55,963 nucleotides of DNA from a virus. Positions within the stretch are counted from its first letter, which is position 1. Every line of letters starts with the position of its first letter. The notes below the pieces were generated by a model, which saw only the letters and a list, made by a program, of their open reading frames with translations, did not search any database and was not told where the DNA came from. Positions 14,654-22,057 of the stretch are shown here, one piece after another. Position numbers and translations under genes: made by a program. The stretch is taken from positions 1-55,963 of the IMG/VR virus record IMGVR_UViG_3300043313_001510; one strand, 5' to 3'.

Positions 14654-15502
14654 TCAGTCGGCCAGCGCGCCGCCGCGGTTCAGCGCCACGCGGCGCGCCT
14701 TCAGGTAGTCGGCCGTCGCGCGGTCCACCTTGCGGACCAGCTTGTCGAACGACGGCTCGCGCTGCGTCGTCACCGACTTCAGTGAGAACGACGAGGCGAC
14801 CAGTCCGACCATCAGCTTGATCCACGCCGACGCCTTCTGTCCCTCGACGGTCCCGGCGTGCTGGCGGAATTCCACCGTGCCGTGCGACGAGAGCGATTGG
14901 TAATTCAGTTTGTAGTAGCGGTTGCCGCGGTTCCAGCCGCCGTTGATCACGGTCGCAATCGCCGACGCCGAGCGCAGTCCGTCCAGCTTGCCGAACGCCG
15001 CGGCGATCTGCGCTTCGTAAGTCGCCGCCACGCCGTAGCCGGCCGCCTGCTGGCGGTTCGACTGGCAGTACCGGTTCGCGTTGCCGCGACGGGTCGGAGG
15101 GCAGAGCGAGTCCAGATGATGTTCGTATTTCAGGAACATCTTGGCGAGGTTCTTCAGTTGCGTCGCCGTCGCGCTTTGCGCTCCGACGTGCACGTGCAGG
15201 CCGCACGTCGTGTTCACCTTGCCGCCGAACGCCTTGATCGCGTCCATCGCGCGGACCACTTGCGCGAGACCTTCGTCGCCGCGCAGGATCGGCGAGACCA
15301 CTTCGACGCCGACGTGACCGGCGGGCGCGCTGTGCAGCGAGCCATCCGGCACAACCTTCCAGCCGCTGGTCGTCGCGTGGATGCTGCCCGCCACGTGCGA
15401 CATCGACAGCCCGGCCGCTTGGAGCGCCGCGAACAGTCGCGTCGCGTTGCCCGGCACGTAGCACTCGATTTCGACGCCAAAGGTGAAGTCTTGGAATTGC
15501 AT
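14654..15502 (-). CDS. Amidoligase family protein
   Basis: 282 aa with SD GAGGAAAA. FGVEIECY at the N-terminus, DGSL and EVVSPILRG in the middle, and TCGLHVHVG at about residue 110 are hallmark motifs of the glutamine-synthetase-like amidoligase_2 family, which joins amines to carboxylates using ATP. NRYYKLNYQSLSSHGTVEFRQH follows the family pattern at the C-terminal active site. It is transcribed from an operator-family promoter (15598-15626) and pairs with the GGCT-like gene. The target (peptide, peptidoglycan or small metabolite) is unknown. Confidence 0.88.
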   Translation of the reverse strand: MQFQDFTFGVEIECYVPGNATRLFAALQAAGLSMSHVAGSIHATTSGWKVVPDGSLHSAPAGHVGVEVVSPILRGDEGLAQVVRAMDAIKAFGGKVNTTCGLHVHVGAQSATATQLKNLAKMFLKYEHHLDSLCPPTRRGNANRYCQSNRQQAAGYGVAATYEAQIAAAFGKLDGLRSASAIATVINGGWNRGNRYYKLNYQSLSSHGTVEFRQHAGTVEGQKASAWIKLMVGLVASSFSLKSVTTQREPSFDKLVRKVDRATADYLKARRVALNRGGALAD

Positions 15503-15597
15503 TTTTTCCTCGTTCGTTGGTTGGTTGGTTCGCTTGGACGCCGCACCCTTTGGGCTTCTGGCTTTCGCCTCACCCGGTGCTGCATCCGACAGAACAG

Positions 15598-15626
15598 ATA
15601 GTGCGCCTCTGCGCAAAATTGCGCAA
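15598..15626 (-). promoter_or_regulatory. Operator-family promoter for amidoligase operon
   Basis: Minus strand TTGCGC, 17-bp spacer, CACTAT. The dyad GCGCAATTTTGCGC overlaps the -35 box. It is about 96 nt upstream of ATG 15502. Confidence 0.8.
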
Positions 15627-15661
15627 GCACTTTTTCGATGCCGCCGACGAACGGTAGCTCA

Positions 15662-15677
15662 CCGGCAAAATTGCCGC
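15662..15677. other. CCGGCA-type hairpin in divergent regulatory region
   Basis: CGGCA/TGCCG stem around AAAT, preceded by TCA as in the 49861 copy. It lies in the 433-bp gap 15503-15935, which otherwise holds three promoters and a 12-bp repeat (GCCGACGAACGG at 15643 and 15830) but no gene. Confidence 0.45.
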
Positions 15678-15755
15678 TGAGTCAGGCACTTAGCGCGGGC
15701 CGCCCCGGCCAGCCGACCGCCCATCCGGCGAGCGCCCCGGCCGGAAAGAAAACGC

Positions 15756-15784
15756 TTGCGCTTTTTTGCGCGTCCTGCTATACG
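15756..15784 (+). promoter_or_regulatory. Operator-family promoter, distal, rightward small-gene operon
   Basis: TTGCGC, 17-bp spacer, TATACG, with a dyad overlapping the -35 (GCGCTTTTTTGCGC). It points right towards the second promoter at 15854, with no start codon and SD in between, so the two appear to be tandem promoters of one operon. Confidence 0.7.
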
Positions 15785-15853
15785 CGCGGGCGCGCGCTTC
15801 CTGAACAGTAACGGGCGCGGCCGCCCGCAGCCGACGAACGGTCGCGAAAACGC

Positions 15854-15882
15854 TTGCGCAAATTTGCGCAGGGGCGCATACT
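15854..15882 (+). promoter_or_regulatory. Operator-family promoter, proximal, rightward small-gene operon
   Basis: TTGCGC, 17-bp spacer, CATACT; the perfect dyad TGCGCAAATTTGCGCA overlaps the -35. It is preceded by the 12-bp block GCCGACGAACGG (15830-15841) and is 54 nt upstream of the ATG at 15936. Confidence 0.85.
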
Positions 15883-15935
15883 GCACTCACTGACCCGCCG
15901 CACTCCGCGGCCGGGCGAACGAAGTGGAGATAGAA

Positions 15936-16154
15936 ATGGACAAGTACGCGAACCTCGATAAGCTGGCCGTGGCGATGGGTTATCCGAATGGCCTCGGTCT
16001 GGAGTTCTGCATCGAGATCAGGTCGATGACCCCCGGCGAGCAGATCTGGGTGGCGCGCAATCGCGGGCTGGACGACGCGGCCGCGGCCAAGATCCCCGGC
16101 GAGTTCGCGGCTTTCATGAACGGCATGCGGGCGCTGCTCGCCCCGGCGCGGTAA
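15936..16154 (+). CDS. Hypothetical protein, 72 aa
   Basis: The ATG at 15936 is favoured by GGAGATAG 5-8 nt upstream (a GTG at 15924 is in frame). Helical, with GYPNGLGLEFCIEIRSM and a Met/Ala-rich end. First gene of the rightward operon. No known family. Confidence 0.7.
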   Translation: MDKYANLDKLAVAMGYPNGLGLEFCIEIRSMTPGEQIWVARNRGLDDAAAAKIPGEFAAFMNGMRALLAPAR

Positions 16155-16339
16155 TGGGCGCGCTGCTCACCCCGGCGCAGTGGGACGCGCTGCCCGCCGA
16201 AAAGCGGGTGGCCCTGCTCAAGCGGGCCGATGCCTCGTTCCGCCATCCCGCATATGCGGGCCTGCTCGCGCGGATGGCGATGACGCCGTTCGCGAACCTG
16301 ACGCCGTTGCAACGCGCGGCCATCGCGGGGAAGTCATGA
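16154..16339 (+). CDS. Hypothetical protein, 61 aa
   Basis: Its ATG shares a base with the previous TAA. Helical protein (LTPAQWDALPAEKRVALLKRA). Unknown function; tight overlaps support translation. Confidence 0.65.
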   Translation: MGALLTPAQWDALPAEKRVALLKRADASFRHPAYAGLLARMAMTPFANLTPLQRAAIAGKS

Positions 16340-16581
16340 GCCGCCGCCGCATCCCCCGCGCCAGCCCGGCCGCATTCGCGCTGCTCGACGAGATGCTCGC
16401 CGAGAACACGCGCGAGCGCGACGCACGCACGGTCGCAGCCCGCACCGGCGCGCACCTCGCGTGTCCGCGCTGCGGCACCGCGCAGCCCGCCGGCGAATCA
16501 CGCCGCGCGAAGGTCAAGATGTTCTGCTGGTCCTGCATGCGGAACACCGCACACGTTCTCAATCAAGGGAGTCCCGAATGA
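16336..16581 (+). CDS. Small zinc-ribbon protein, 81 aa
   Basis: ATGA overlap start. An Arg-rich N-terminus, then CPRCGTAQ...CWSCMRNT, a C-x2-C pair repeated about 25 residues apart, predicting one zinc. Likely nucleic-acid-associated, function unknown. Confidence 0.7.
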   Translation: MSRRRIPRASPAAFALLDEMLAENTRERDARTVAARTGAHLACPRCGTAQPAGESRRAKVKMFCWSCMRNTAHVLNQGSPE

Positions 16582-16805
16582 TCCGCCATCACGGACGCAC
16601 CAGCCACGGCGAGGCCGTGCTGATCTCGTCCTACTTCATCCCCACCCTCGCGGGCGCGCACGCCGGTCAGTGGCGCTACCGCTCGATGCTCTGGCAGCGC
16701 GACGGCGCGACCGCCTTCGGTGAGCCGCGCGAGACCATCGACGCAGCAGTCGCCGACGCGGATGCGGTGATCGCCGCATCGAAGCCTGCGCGGGTGTTCG
16801 CGTGA
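16578..16805 (+). CDS. Hypothetical protein, 75 aa
   Basis: ATGA overlap. Beta-rich N-terminal half (GEAVLISSYFIP, QWRYRSMLWQRDG) and a helical Ala-rich C-terminus. No family recognised. Confidence 0.65.
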   Translation: MIRHHGRTSHGEAVLISSYFIPTLAGAHAGQWRYRSMLWQRDGATAFGEPRETIDAAVADADAVIAASKPARVFA

Positions 16806-17083
16806 GCCGCCTGTTCGGTTGGTCCTATCCGCCCGGCTGCTCCGGCCCGCCCGACGATGACGAGGGACCGTGCGAGGTGTGCGGCCAGTGGACCGACGAC
16901 TGCATCTGTCCCGAGTGCCCGGTCTGCCAGTCGGTCGGCGATCCGGCCTGCTACATGATCGCGGGCGGCGACGACCGCCACGGTCTCGACCGCACGCCGG
17001 AGCAGATCGCCGGCCGTGCCGAATACGACGCGCGGCTGGACGAGCAGTCCGCGCATTACCGTGACGTGCCCGATTACGAATGA
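16802..17083 (+). CDS. Cys-rich acidic protein, 93 aa (GTG start)
   Basis: GTGA overlap. A dense cysteine block (CEVCGQWTDDCICPECPVCQ) could hold two metals. Acidic C-terminus. Unknown function; one of several zinc-ribbon-like small proteins of this phage. Confidence 0.65.
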   Translation: MSRLFGWSYPPGCSGPPDDDEGPCEVCGQWTDDCICPECPVCQSVGDPACYMIAGGDDRHGLDRTPEQIAGRAEYDARLDEQSAHYRDVPDYE

Positions 17084-17095
17084 CGGAGACAGGCC

Positions 17096-17278
17096 ATGAC
17101 CCATACGCAATTCGACGGCAACATCGATTTCTACAACGACCCGAAGTATCGCGAGGCGAATCGGAAATTCTACGAAGCGCACAAGTTGCTGATGGAGTGC
17201 GGCATGACGCGCGCGGCCGCGGTCGAATGGATGCGCGGCTGGGGATACGAGGAAGCCTTGCGGGACAGCGAACCGTGA
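17096..17278 (+). CDS. Hypothetical protein, 60 aa
   Basis: SD GGAGA precedes the ATG. Aromatic and charged (NIDFYNDPKYREANRKFYEAH), with a helical MTRAAAVEWMRGWGYEEAL segment that looks like a small helical module. No family recognised. Confidence 0.65.
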   Translation: MTHTQFDGNIDFYNDPKYREANRKFYEAHKLLMECGMTRAAAVEWMRGWGYEEALRDSEP

Positions 17279-17496
17279 GCGCCATGCGTGGCACGCTGCG
17301 CGCGGCGCTCACCCGGCACCCGCTGCCGTGGCGACCCGGCGTGCGCGCGGGGCAGTACCGCATCACCGACGCCGAGGGGCGCACGGTGTTCGTTGCGCCG
17401 CTGCTCGACCCGGCGGGATCGATCCTCGCGACGGCGGTGTGTCGCATCGCGAACGACCTGTTGCGCGAGCCGGGCGATGCAGCGGATAAGCCATGA
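17275..17496 (+). CDS. Hypothetical protein, 73 aa
   Basis: GTG at 17275 overlaps the previous stop; ATG at 17284 is an alternative. Beta-rich middle (YRITDAEGRTVFVAPLLD). Overlaps the DUF6283-like gene by 4 nt. Confidence 0.6.
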   Translation: MSAMRGTLRAALTRHPLPWRPGVRAGQYRITDAEGRTVFVAPLLDPAGSILATAVCRIANDLLREPGDAADKP

Positions 17497-17828
17497 ACTT
17501 CAACATGCCGCGCCCGTGCGGCAACTGCCCGTTCCTCAAGGTGGGTGCCATCGACCTGCGCCCCGGCCGCGTCGAGGGCATCGCGCGCTCGCTGCTGCGC
17601 GACGACCATGCGACGTTCCAATGTCACAAGACCGTGCACGGTCCGCACGGTGGCGAATGGGACGACGACGGCAACTATCAGCCATCGGGCCATGAGTCAG
17701 CGTGCATGGGGGCGGTCGCCTACCTGTGGAAGCACGGCCGCACGTCGATCCTCACGCGCCTCGCGCTCGCCCGCGGCGCGATCACGGTCGCCCAGATCGA
17801 AGCACTCCAGCCCGACGTGATCGACTGA
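17493..17828 (+). CDS. DUF6283-like cysteine/histidine protein
   Basis: 111 aa. PCGNCPFL near the N-terminus, FQCHKT at about 47 and HESACMGA at about 69 follow the C-x2-CPF...C-H...C-x-GA pattern of the DUF6283 family, probably a metal-binding fold; function not established. It is the last gene of the rightward run, followed by a hairpin and a terminator. Confidence 0.75.
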   Translation: MNFNMPRPCGNCPFLKVGAIDLRPGRVEGIARSLLRDDHATFQCHKTVHGPHGGEWDDDGNYQPSGHESACMGAVAYLWKHGRTSILTRLALARGAITVAQIEALQPDVID

Positions 17829-17844
17829 CCGGCACAGGTGCCGG
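17829..17844. other. CCGGCA-CAGG-TGCCGG hairpin after stop codon
   Basis: Begins immediately after TGA and is followed by TGA, as in the 4087 and 49861 copies. It directly precedes a true terminator stem. Confidence 0.6.
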
Positions 17845-17850
17845 TGAGGG

Positions 17851-17873
17851 ACGGCCCGCATTGCGCGGGCCGT
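17851..17873. terminator. Terminator between convergent operons
   Basis: Perfect 9-bp stem ACGGCCCGC/GCGGGCCGT with 5-nt loop ATTGC, between the rightward gene ending at 17828 and the leftward gene ending at 17885. The U-tract is poor on both sides. Confidence 0.65.
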
Positions 17874-17884
17874 CGTGCATCGTG

Positions 17885-18595
17885 CTACGCGCCGAAGCCG
17901 AAGTCCGGCTGCTGCTGCTGTGGCGGCTGCTGTTCCTGCTCCGGCTCGCGCGACTCCTGCACGGCCGCGCCCGCCGCCAGCACCGTGACGCCGGGACTGG
18001 TCACTGGTGCGCCGGCCTGCGGAGCCGTCGCCGAGCGCGGCGTGACGGTGAACGTCAGCACCTGATTCTCGTCGGCCCCGATGCACGCGTGCTGGCGTCC
18101 GGTCTGCCCGGCAATGTCGACGCCTGCGCGCTTCCACTGATACGTCGAGCCTGACTCGGAATCCAAGTTCGGATCGAAGAACTGGTACGTGCCGGTCAGG
18201 TTGGAGCCGGTGCGTGGCGTACCGGTGATCTTCACATTGAGCGCCTGCGGTGCGGTCGGCGTCTGGCCGGGCGGCGCGGTGTTCGCACCGAATCCGCGCC
18301 GCAGCCCGTAGGCGAGTCCGGTGTTCTGCTTCGCCACGTCCTGCGCGATCTTCTGCTGCTTCGCCTTGTTGGCGGCATCGTTCGCCGCGAACGCCCCCAC
18401 GTACGGATGCGCCTGCTGCGACGGCCCCACGTCGCCGCCATCGCGGCCGCCCACGTCACCCCCGCCCGGCTCCCCGCCGACGCGCCCTGCGCCCGCGTGG
18501 CCCGGCTCGTACACGACCGGCGGGTCGGCCGGCACTTGCGGATGCTGCTGCTGCTGCGGTTGCTGCCCATGCGACATCGGAGCGACTGCGGTCAT
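17885..18595 (-). CDS. Putative virion protein, Gln/Pro-rich with Ig-like segment
   Basis: 236 aa. A Gln/Pro/Gly-rich low-complexity N-terminus, a helical segment (ANDAANKAKQQKIAQDVAKQ), then a beta-rich section (VKITGTPRTGSNLTGTYQFFD...STYQWKRAGVDIAGQ) resembling an immunoglobulin-like repeat found in phage surface proteins, and a Gln-rich tail. Last gene of the leftward late operon; probably a decoration or tail-associated protein. Confidence 0.65.
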   Translation of the reverse strand: MTAVAPMSHGQQPQQQQHPQVPADPPVVYEPGHAGAGRVGGEPGGGDVGGRDGGDVGPSQQAHPYVGAFAANDAANKAKQQKIAQDVAKQNTGLAYGLRRGFGANTAPPGQTPTAPQALNVKITGTPRTGSNLTGTYQFFDPNLDSESGSTYQWKRAGVDIAGQTGRQHACIGADENQVLTFTVTPRSATAPQAGAPVTSPGVTVLAAGAAVQESREPEQEQQPPQQQQPDFGFGA

Positions 18596-18789
18596 GGTGA
18601 ATCTCCTGTCTGGTTCGTGGTTCGTGGCGTGGAATCCTTGCGGGCTTCCTTCGTGACATCGGCGTCGATGCGCCGGCCAATCCGCTGATCCGTCGCCGAG
18701 TCGATGCTGCCTGACCCACCGACGACATAGATGGTTGTGCATCCGGCCGCGGCCGCTGCCAGCAGCAGCAGCGCGGCCGCGCGCCTCAC
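18592..18789 (-). CDS. Small lipoprotein, 65 aa (GTG start)
   Basis: Signal peptide MRRAAALLLLAAAAAGC ends in a lipobox with Cys at 17, followed by a hydrophilic, Thr/Arg-rich tail. The size and position at the end of the late operon fit an Rz1-like outer-membrane spanin, but no i-spanin is evident next to it. GTGA/ATGA overlaps on both sides. Confidence 0.6.
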   Translation of the reverse strand: MRRAAALLLLAAAAAGCTTIYVVGGSGSIDSATDQRIGRRIDADVTKEARKDSTPRTTNQTGDSP

Positions 18790-19226
18790 GGCGCAGCGAC
18801 GCCGTAGATCGCAGCGGTGATTGCGTTGGCCTCGATGGTCTTGAGCGTCAGCGGCTTCTCCTCGGTGACGACGTGGTCGACGAAGCCTGCCGCGGAATAC
18901 TCACGCACCAGCACCGGGTCTTCGTCGGTGCTGACCGTGAACTCGCCCTCGCATGGATGGCCGGGGCGCGACGCGCTGCCGATCACCGGGGCCGCCTTGT
19001 CCTTGCCGACCTGCTTCTGCATGAACGCGACGAGTTCGTGCACCCATGCCTTGATCTTCGACGGCTCCGCGGGGATCGGCGCGCCGACGCTCGGATGAGT
19101 AGGCGCATCGTCGAGCGGCATGAGCGAGATCATATCGCCGGCAGTCAATACCGTGCTGGCGCTGTCCGCTGCGCCGCCCGGCTTGTACTTCACTTCGCCC
19201 GCTTCGATTGCAATGTAGATGGTCAT
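18786..19226 (-). CDS. Hypothetical late protein, 146 aa
   Basis: ATG 19226. Soluble alpha/beta protein containing SKIKAWVHELVAFMQKQVGK and an acidic EGEFTVSTDEDPVLVREYS segment. Located among tail-fibre and lipoprotein genes; may be virion-associated. No family recognised. Confidence 0.65.
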   Translation of the reverse strand: MTIYIAIEAGEVKYKPGGAADSASTVLTAGDMISLMPLDDAPTHPSVGAPIPAEPSKIKAWVHELVAFMQKQVGKDKAAPVIGSASRPGHPCEGEFTVSTDEDPVLVREYSAAGFVDHVVTEEKPLTLKTIEANAITAAIYGVAAP

Positions 19227-19238
19227 GCTTGTCTCCCG

Positions 19239-20012
19239 TCAGCAGTTGCCGAATGACACGCCGCCGCCCGTGCCGGGCGTGGTGCCGGGTGGAGCGGGCG
19301 GCCCAGCGGCACCGGCCACCGGATTGCACACGCGCTGATAGTTGTCGTCCGAGTTGATGCGTCCCGAGTTGCCCGAGTTCGCGCCCGAGTACGGACCGAC
19401 GTAGCTGCCCGAGCCGATCACGCCGTTCGTGTTGGTGAGCGTGATGTTCGGTCGGGTGAATGCGCTGCTCAAGTTGCCGATGGCTCCGAAGCCCGAGCCA
19501 GCGATGCGGTCGGCCGCGTTGAATCCTGCGCCTGCGATCCACGCATTCGAATTGAAGCCCGCGGTCGCCGTGTTGCCGAGCGCGTTGTACGACGCGATGG
19601 TGCTGTTCGCCGTGTTGTTCGATTGGGTGACGCCGAGTCGATAGCCGAAGTAGCCTTGCGCGACCGACATCACCGGCCCCGCGAACAGCGCCGCCCACTT
19701 GAGCGCGCGATCTTCCTGCGACTCCGGTGCGTTCGGCAGGTTGACGTTGATCGCCTTGGCCGACGAGTCGCCACCGCGCGCGAGCGCCAGCGCGAGGATC
19801 GCCATTTGGCGCGACGCCGGATCGGCGCGGTCGCCGAGCGTGGCCATCGCCGCGTAGCGTGCTTCCTCCGCGCGCGCCTTGGCGATCTCGACGTTCTGCT
19901 GGCTGGTGATCGTGAGTCGATACGATTCCAACTGCATCGCGTAGTTCGGGTCGAGCGTCGTCGCGCATCCGCCGAGAAACGCGGCGACGACGAACATCGA
20001 AATGTGCCGCAT
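19239..20012 (-). CDS. Lipoprotein, 257 aa
   Basis: Signal peptide with lipobox (MRHISMFVVAAFLGGC), a helical region (QNVEIAKARAEEARYAAMATLG) and a Gly/Asn-rich low-complexity C-terminal half (NTNGVIGSGSYVGPYSG). Lipoproteins in late operons can act in lysis or superinfection exclusion; nothing here decides between these. Confidence 0.65.
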   Translation of the reverse strand: MRHISMFVVAAFLGGCATTLDPNYAMQLESYRLTITSQQNVEIAKARAEEARYAAMATLGDRADPASRQMAILALALARGGDSSAKAINVNLPNAPESQEDRALKWAALFAGPVMSVAQGYFGYRLGVTQSNNTANSTIASYNALGNTATAGFNSNAWIAGAGFNAADRIAGSGFGAIGNLSSAFTRPNITLTNTNGVIGSGSYVGPYSGANSGNSGRINSDDNYQRVCNPVAGAAGPPAPPGTTPGTGGGVSFGNC

Positions 20013-20015
20013 GGT

Positions 20016-20927
20016 TCAGACCTCCATGTAGAAATACCTGCGCCGCGTCTGGACGAGCAGTTGACCGGTCTGGATTCCCGAGACAGTCGGGTTGCCGCTG
20101 ACGCCGCGGCATTGCGCTCGAATCGAATACGTGCCGCCCTTCGTAGACGCCGCGACGTTAATCAGCCCGGTCGATGCATTCCACGGATTCGCCGTGTCGC
20201 CGCTCGCGCCCTTTTGAAGCGTGATATTGGTCGACCCGCTGTTGACGAACGTCAGCCCGAGAGGCAGGTCGAATTCCATATTGAAATACGCATTAGTGTG
20301 TGGGTCGAGCAACACATAGTCGAGCGCCGCGAATTGCTGACCAGCGAATTTGCCGGGGTTGTAATTCGCGACCGGATTGGTCAGCGTCGTCTTGGTCTGA
20401 CCGGCCGGTGGGCTTGGCACATCCGAGCCGGTGTAGAACGTGAACGTGATCGCGTTGTAGCGCAGCGTCCCGCTACCTTGGCCGCTGTCGCCCGAGTTCG
20501 TCATTGCGGCGACGCCGACGAACACGCCGTTGAGCAGATCGGTCGAGGTCCACCCGGCGGGCGTGAGCAGCGTGTTCAGGCTCGCGCCGGTGCCGGTCGC
20601 GACGAGCGTCTGCACCGACGAGCCAGTCTGCCCCGCGTAGTCGAACGACTTCGACGGTCGCAGGTAGACGATGGCCTGCCGCGTCATGCCAGCACCGCCG
20701 CCGCCGACGGTGAAGTCATTCGTACCCTGCACGCGGATGCCGTTGAATGACTCGCCCGGCGGGATACCGGTCGTCGTGAACAACCACACCATCCACTTCG
20801 TCCCCGCGCCGATGCCGACGACGTTGGTCGGCACGCCCGCGGGGAGCGACCACGGATAGTTGCCGTAGTTGCTGTCCTTCGTAACGTCAGCGGCGGCGAC
20901 GTTGGCGACGATGGTGGTGACGGCCAT
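20016..20927 (-). CDS. Putative tail fibre or receptor-binding protein, 303 aa
   Basis: Starts MAVTTIVANVAAADVTKDSNYGN. Beta-rich, Gly/Thr/Asn-rich protein with no clear catalytic motif, between the other fibre gene and the lipoprotein gene, where receptor-binding components are expected. No domain named with certainty. Confidence 0.6.
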   Translation of the reverse strand: MAVTTIVANVAAADVTKDSNYGNYPWSLPAGVPTNVVGIGAGTKWMVWLFTTTGIPPGESFNGIRVQGTNDFTVGGGGAGMTRQAIVYLRPSKSFDYAGQTGSSVQTLVATGTGASLNTLLTPAGWTSTDLLNGVFVGVAAMTNSGDSGQGSGTLRYNAITFTFYTGSDVPSPPAGQTKTTLTNPVANYNPGKFAGQQFAALDYVLLDPHTNAYFNMEFDLPLGLTFVNSGSTNITLQKGASGDTANPWNASTGLINVAASTKGGTYSIRAQCRGVSGNPTVSGIQTGQLLVQTRRRYFYMEV

Positions 20928-20933
20928 GTGCGG

Positions 20934-22055
20934 TCAGTCGTATGGAACGAAGTTGAACAGGATCGCGCCCGAGTTGATGTAGATGATCGAGATCATCGTG
21001 TACAGGGCACCGTACACCGCGCCGCCTTGCGGCATCCGATACTGCGATCCAGTCGGCAACGTGATCGCGCCGGGCGACACGACCATGATCCGCGCGACCT
21101 GCCCGAGCGACGCGAAGGTGAAGCCGGCAATGCTCGACCCCGCCAGCACGCCATAGCCTTGATACAGGCGGAAGTCCGGCGTCCAGTTTGTCATCACGGC
21201 GCTCAGGTTGTTGAAGTTGCTGCCGATCGCGCCATAGGCGACGTTGATCCCGCCATTCTTGTCGAACGTCAGCCGCTCCTGCGTCGAGCCGTTGGCGACC
21301 TGTTGGCGAAAGTGGATGTTCGGGCCGGGGCTGGCGGTGTTCACATCTCCAGAGGCGAGGCCGAGGTAGTGGTCGTAGTAGACGTCTGTTGTGGAAACGA
21401 TGCGCGCGACCGCATTGGTCGTCGACTCGTGAATGAGGATGCCCGCGTAGTAGGGCCGGTAGATGTCGATGGTGTACAGGTTCTGGCGCGTCCCGAGTGC
21501 GCCGCTGAATACCCAATTGTGCCCGGTCAGGTTTTGTTGCGTGGTGCGCCCAAGCTGTAACGCCAGCGAGGACGTATTGCCGGCGTTGTCGCAGGTGTAG
21601 GTGCCCAACCAATCGGCCGATGCGTTCAAGTCCATGATGAATCGGGTCACGCCGCCCTGCCGCCAAAGCACTTGGGCGTTCTGCCCAGCGATGGATTCGA
21701 GCCGCAGGTAGGTGAGCCCCGTTGGGCTGGCGATGCGCAAGTCGAGCGCCGTGTCGCCGGTCTTCTTCAGGTACTGCGTCAGGTCAGCGCCAGCCGTCGG
21801 CGCGAGCGCGGCGAAGTTATCGCGGATCGACGTAATCGCCGCCGACCGCGTCTGATCGATAGTCGGCTTGGTAGGGTCGAACGCATACAGCGTCGGCGCG
21901 TCCTGCTGCCCGGCCTCGACGTCGGCCAGTGCGACCGCCTCTCCCTCGATGGCCGGGGCCATGCGGTACGGGGAGATCAACCAGCCGGGCGGATTCGACT
22001 CCGGCGGCGGGACCGGCGGATCGGCGGGTGCGGGCGGTTCGGTCGTGTCGGCCAT
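20934..22055 (-). CDS. Putative tail fibre protein, 373 aa
   Basis: A Pro-rich N-terminus (TEPPAPADPPVPPPESNPPG) that may dock on the tail tip, then beta-rich repeats (LTYLRLESIAGQNAQVLWRQGG..., FRQQVANGSTQERLTFDKNGG) typical of phage fibre shafts whose strands trimerise. It follows the tail-tip gene by 2 nt, so both are translated from one message. Confidence 0.7.
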   Translation of the reverse strand: MADTTEPPAPADPPVPPPESNPPGWLISPYRMAPAIEGEAVALADVEAGQQDAPTLYAFDPTKPTIDQTRSAAITSIRDNFAALAPTAGADLTQYLKKTGDTALDLRIASPTGLTYLRLESIAGQNAQVLWRQGGVTRFIMDLNASADWLGTYTCDNAGNTSSLALQLGRTTQQNLTGHNWVFSGALGTRQNLYTIDIYRPYYAGILIHESTTNAVARIVSTTDVYYDHYLGLASGDVNTASPGPNIHFRQQVANGSTQERLTFDKNGGINVAYGAIGSNFNNLSAVMTNWTPDFRLYQGYGVLAGSSIAGFTFASLGQVARIMVVSPGAITLPTGSQYRMPQGGAVYGALYTMISIIYINSGAILFNFVPYD

Positions 22056-22057
22056 GA

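Noticed and set aside
14858-15601. Rightward 247-codon frame opposite the amidoligase
   Set aside because: Antisense shadow; the amidoligase motifs, SD and promoter are on the minus strand.
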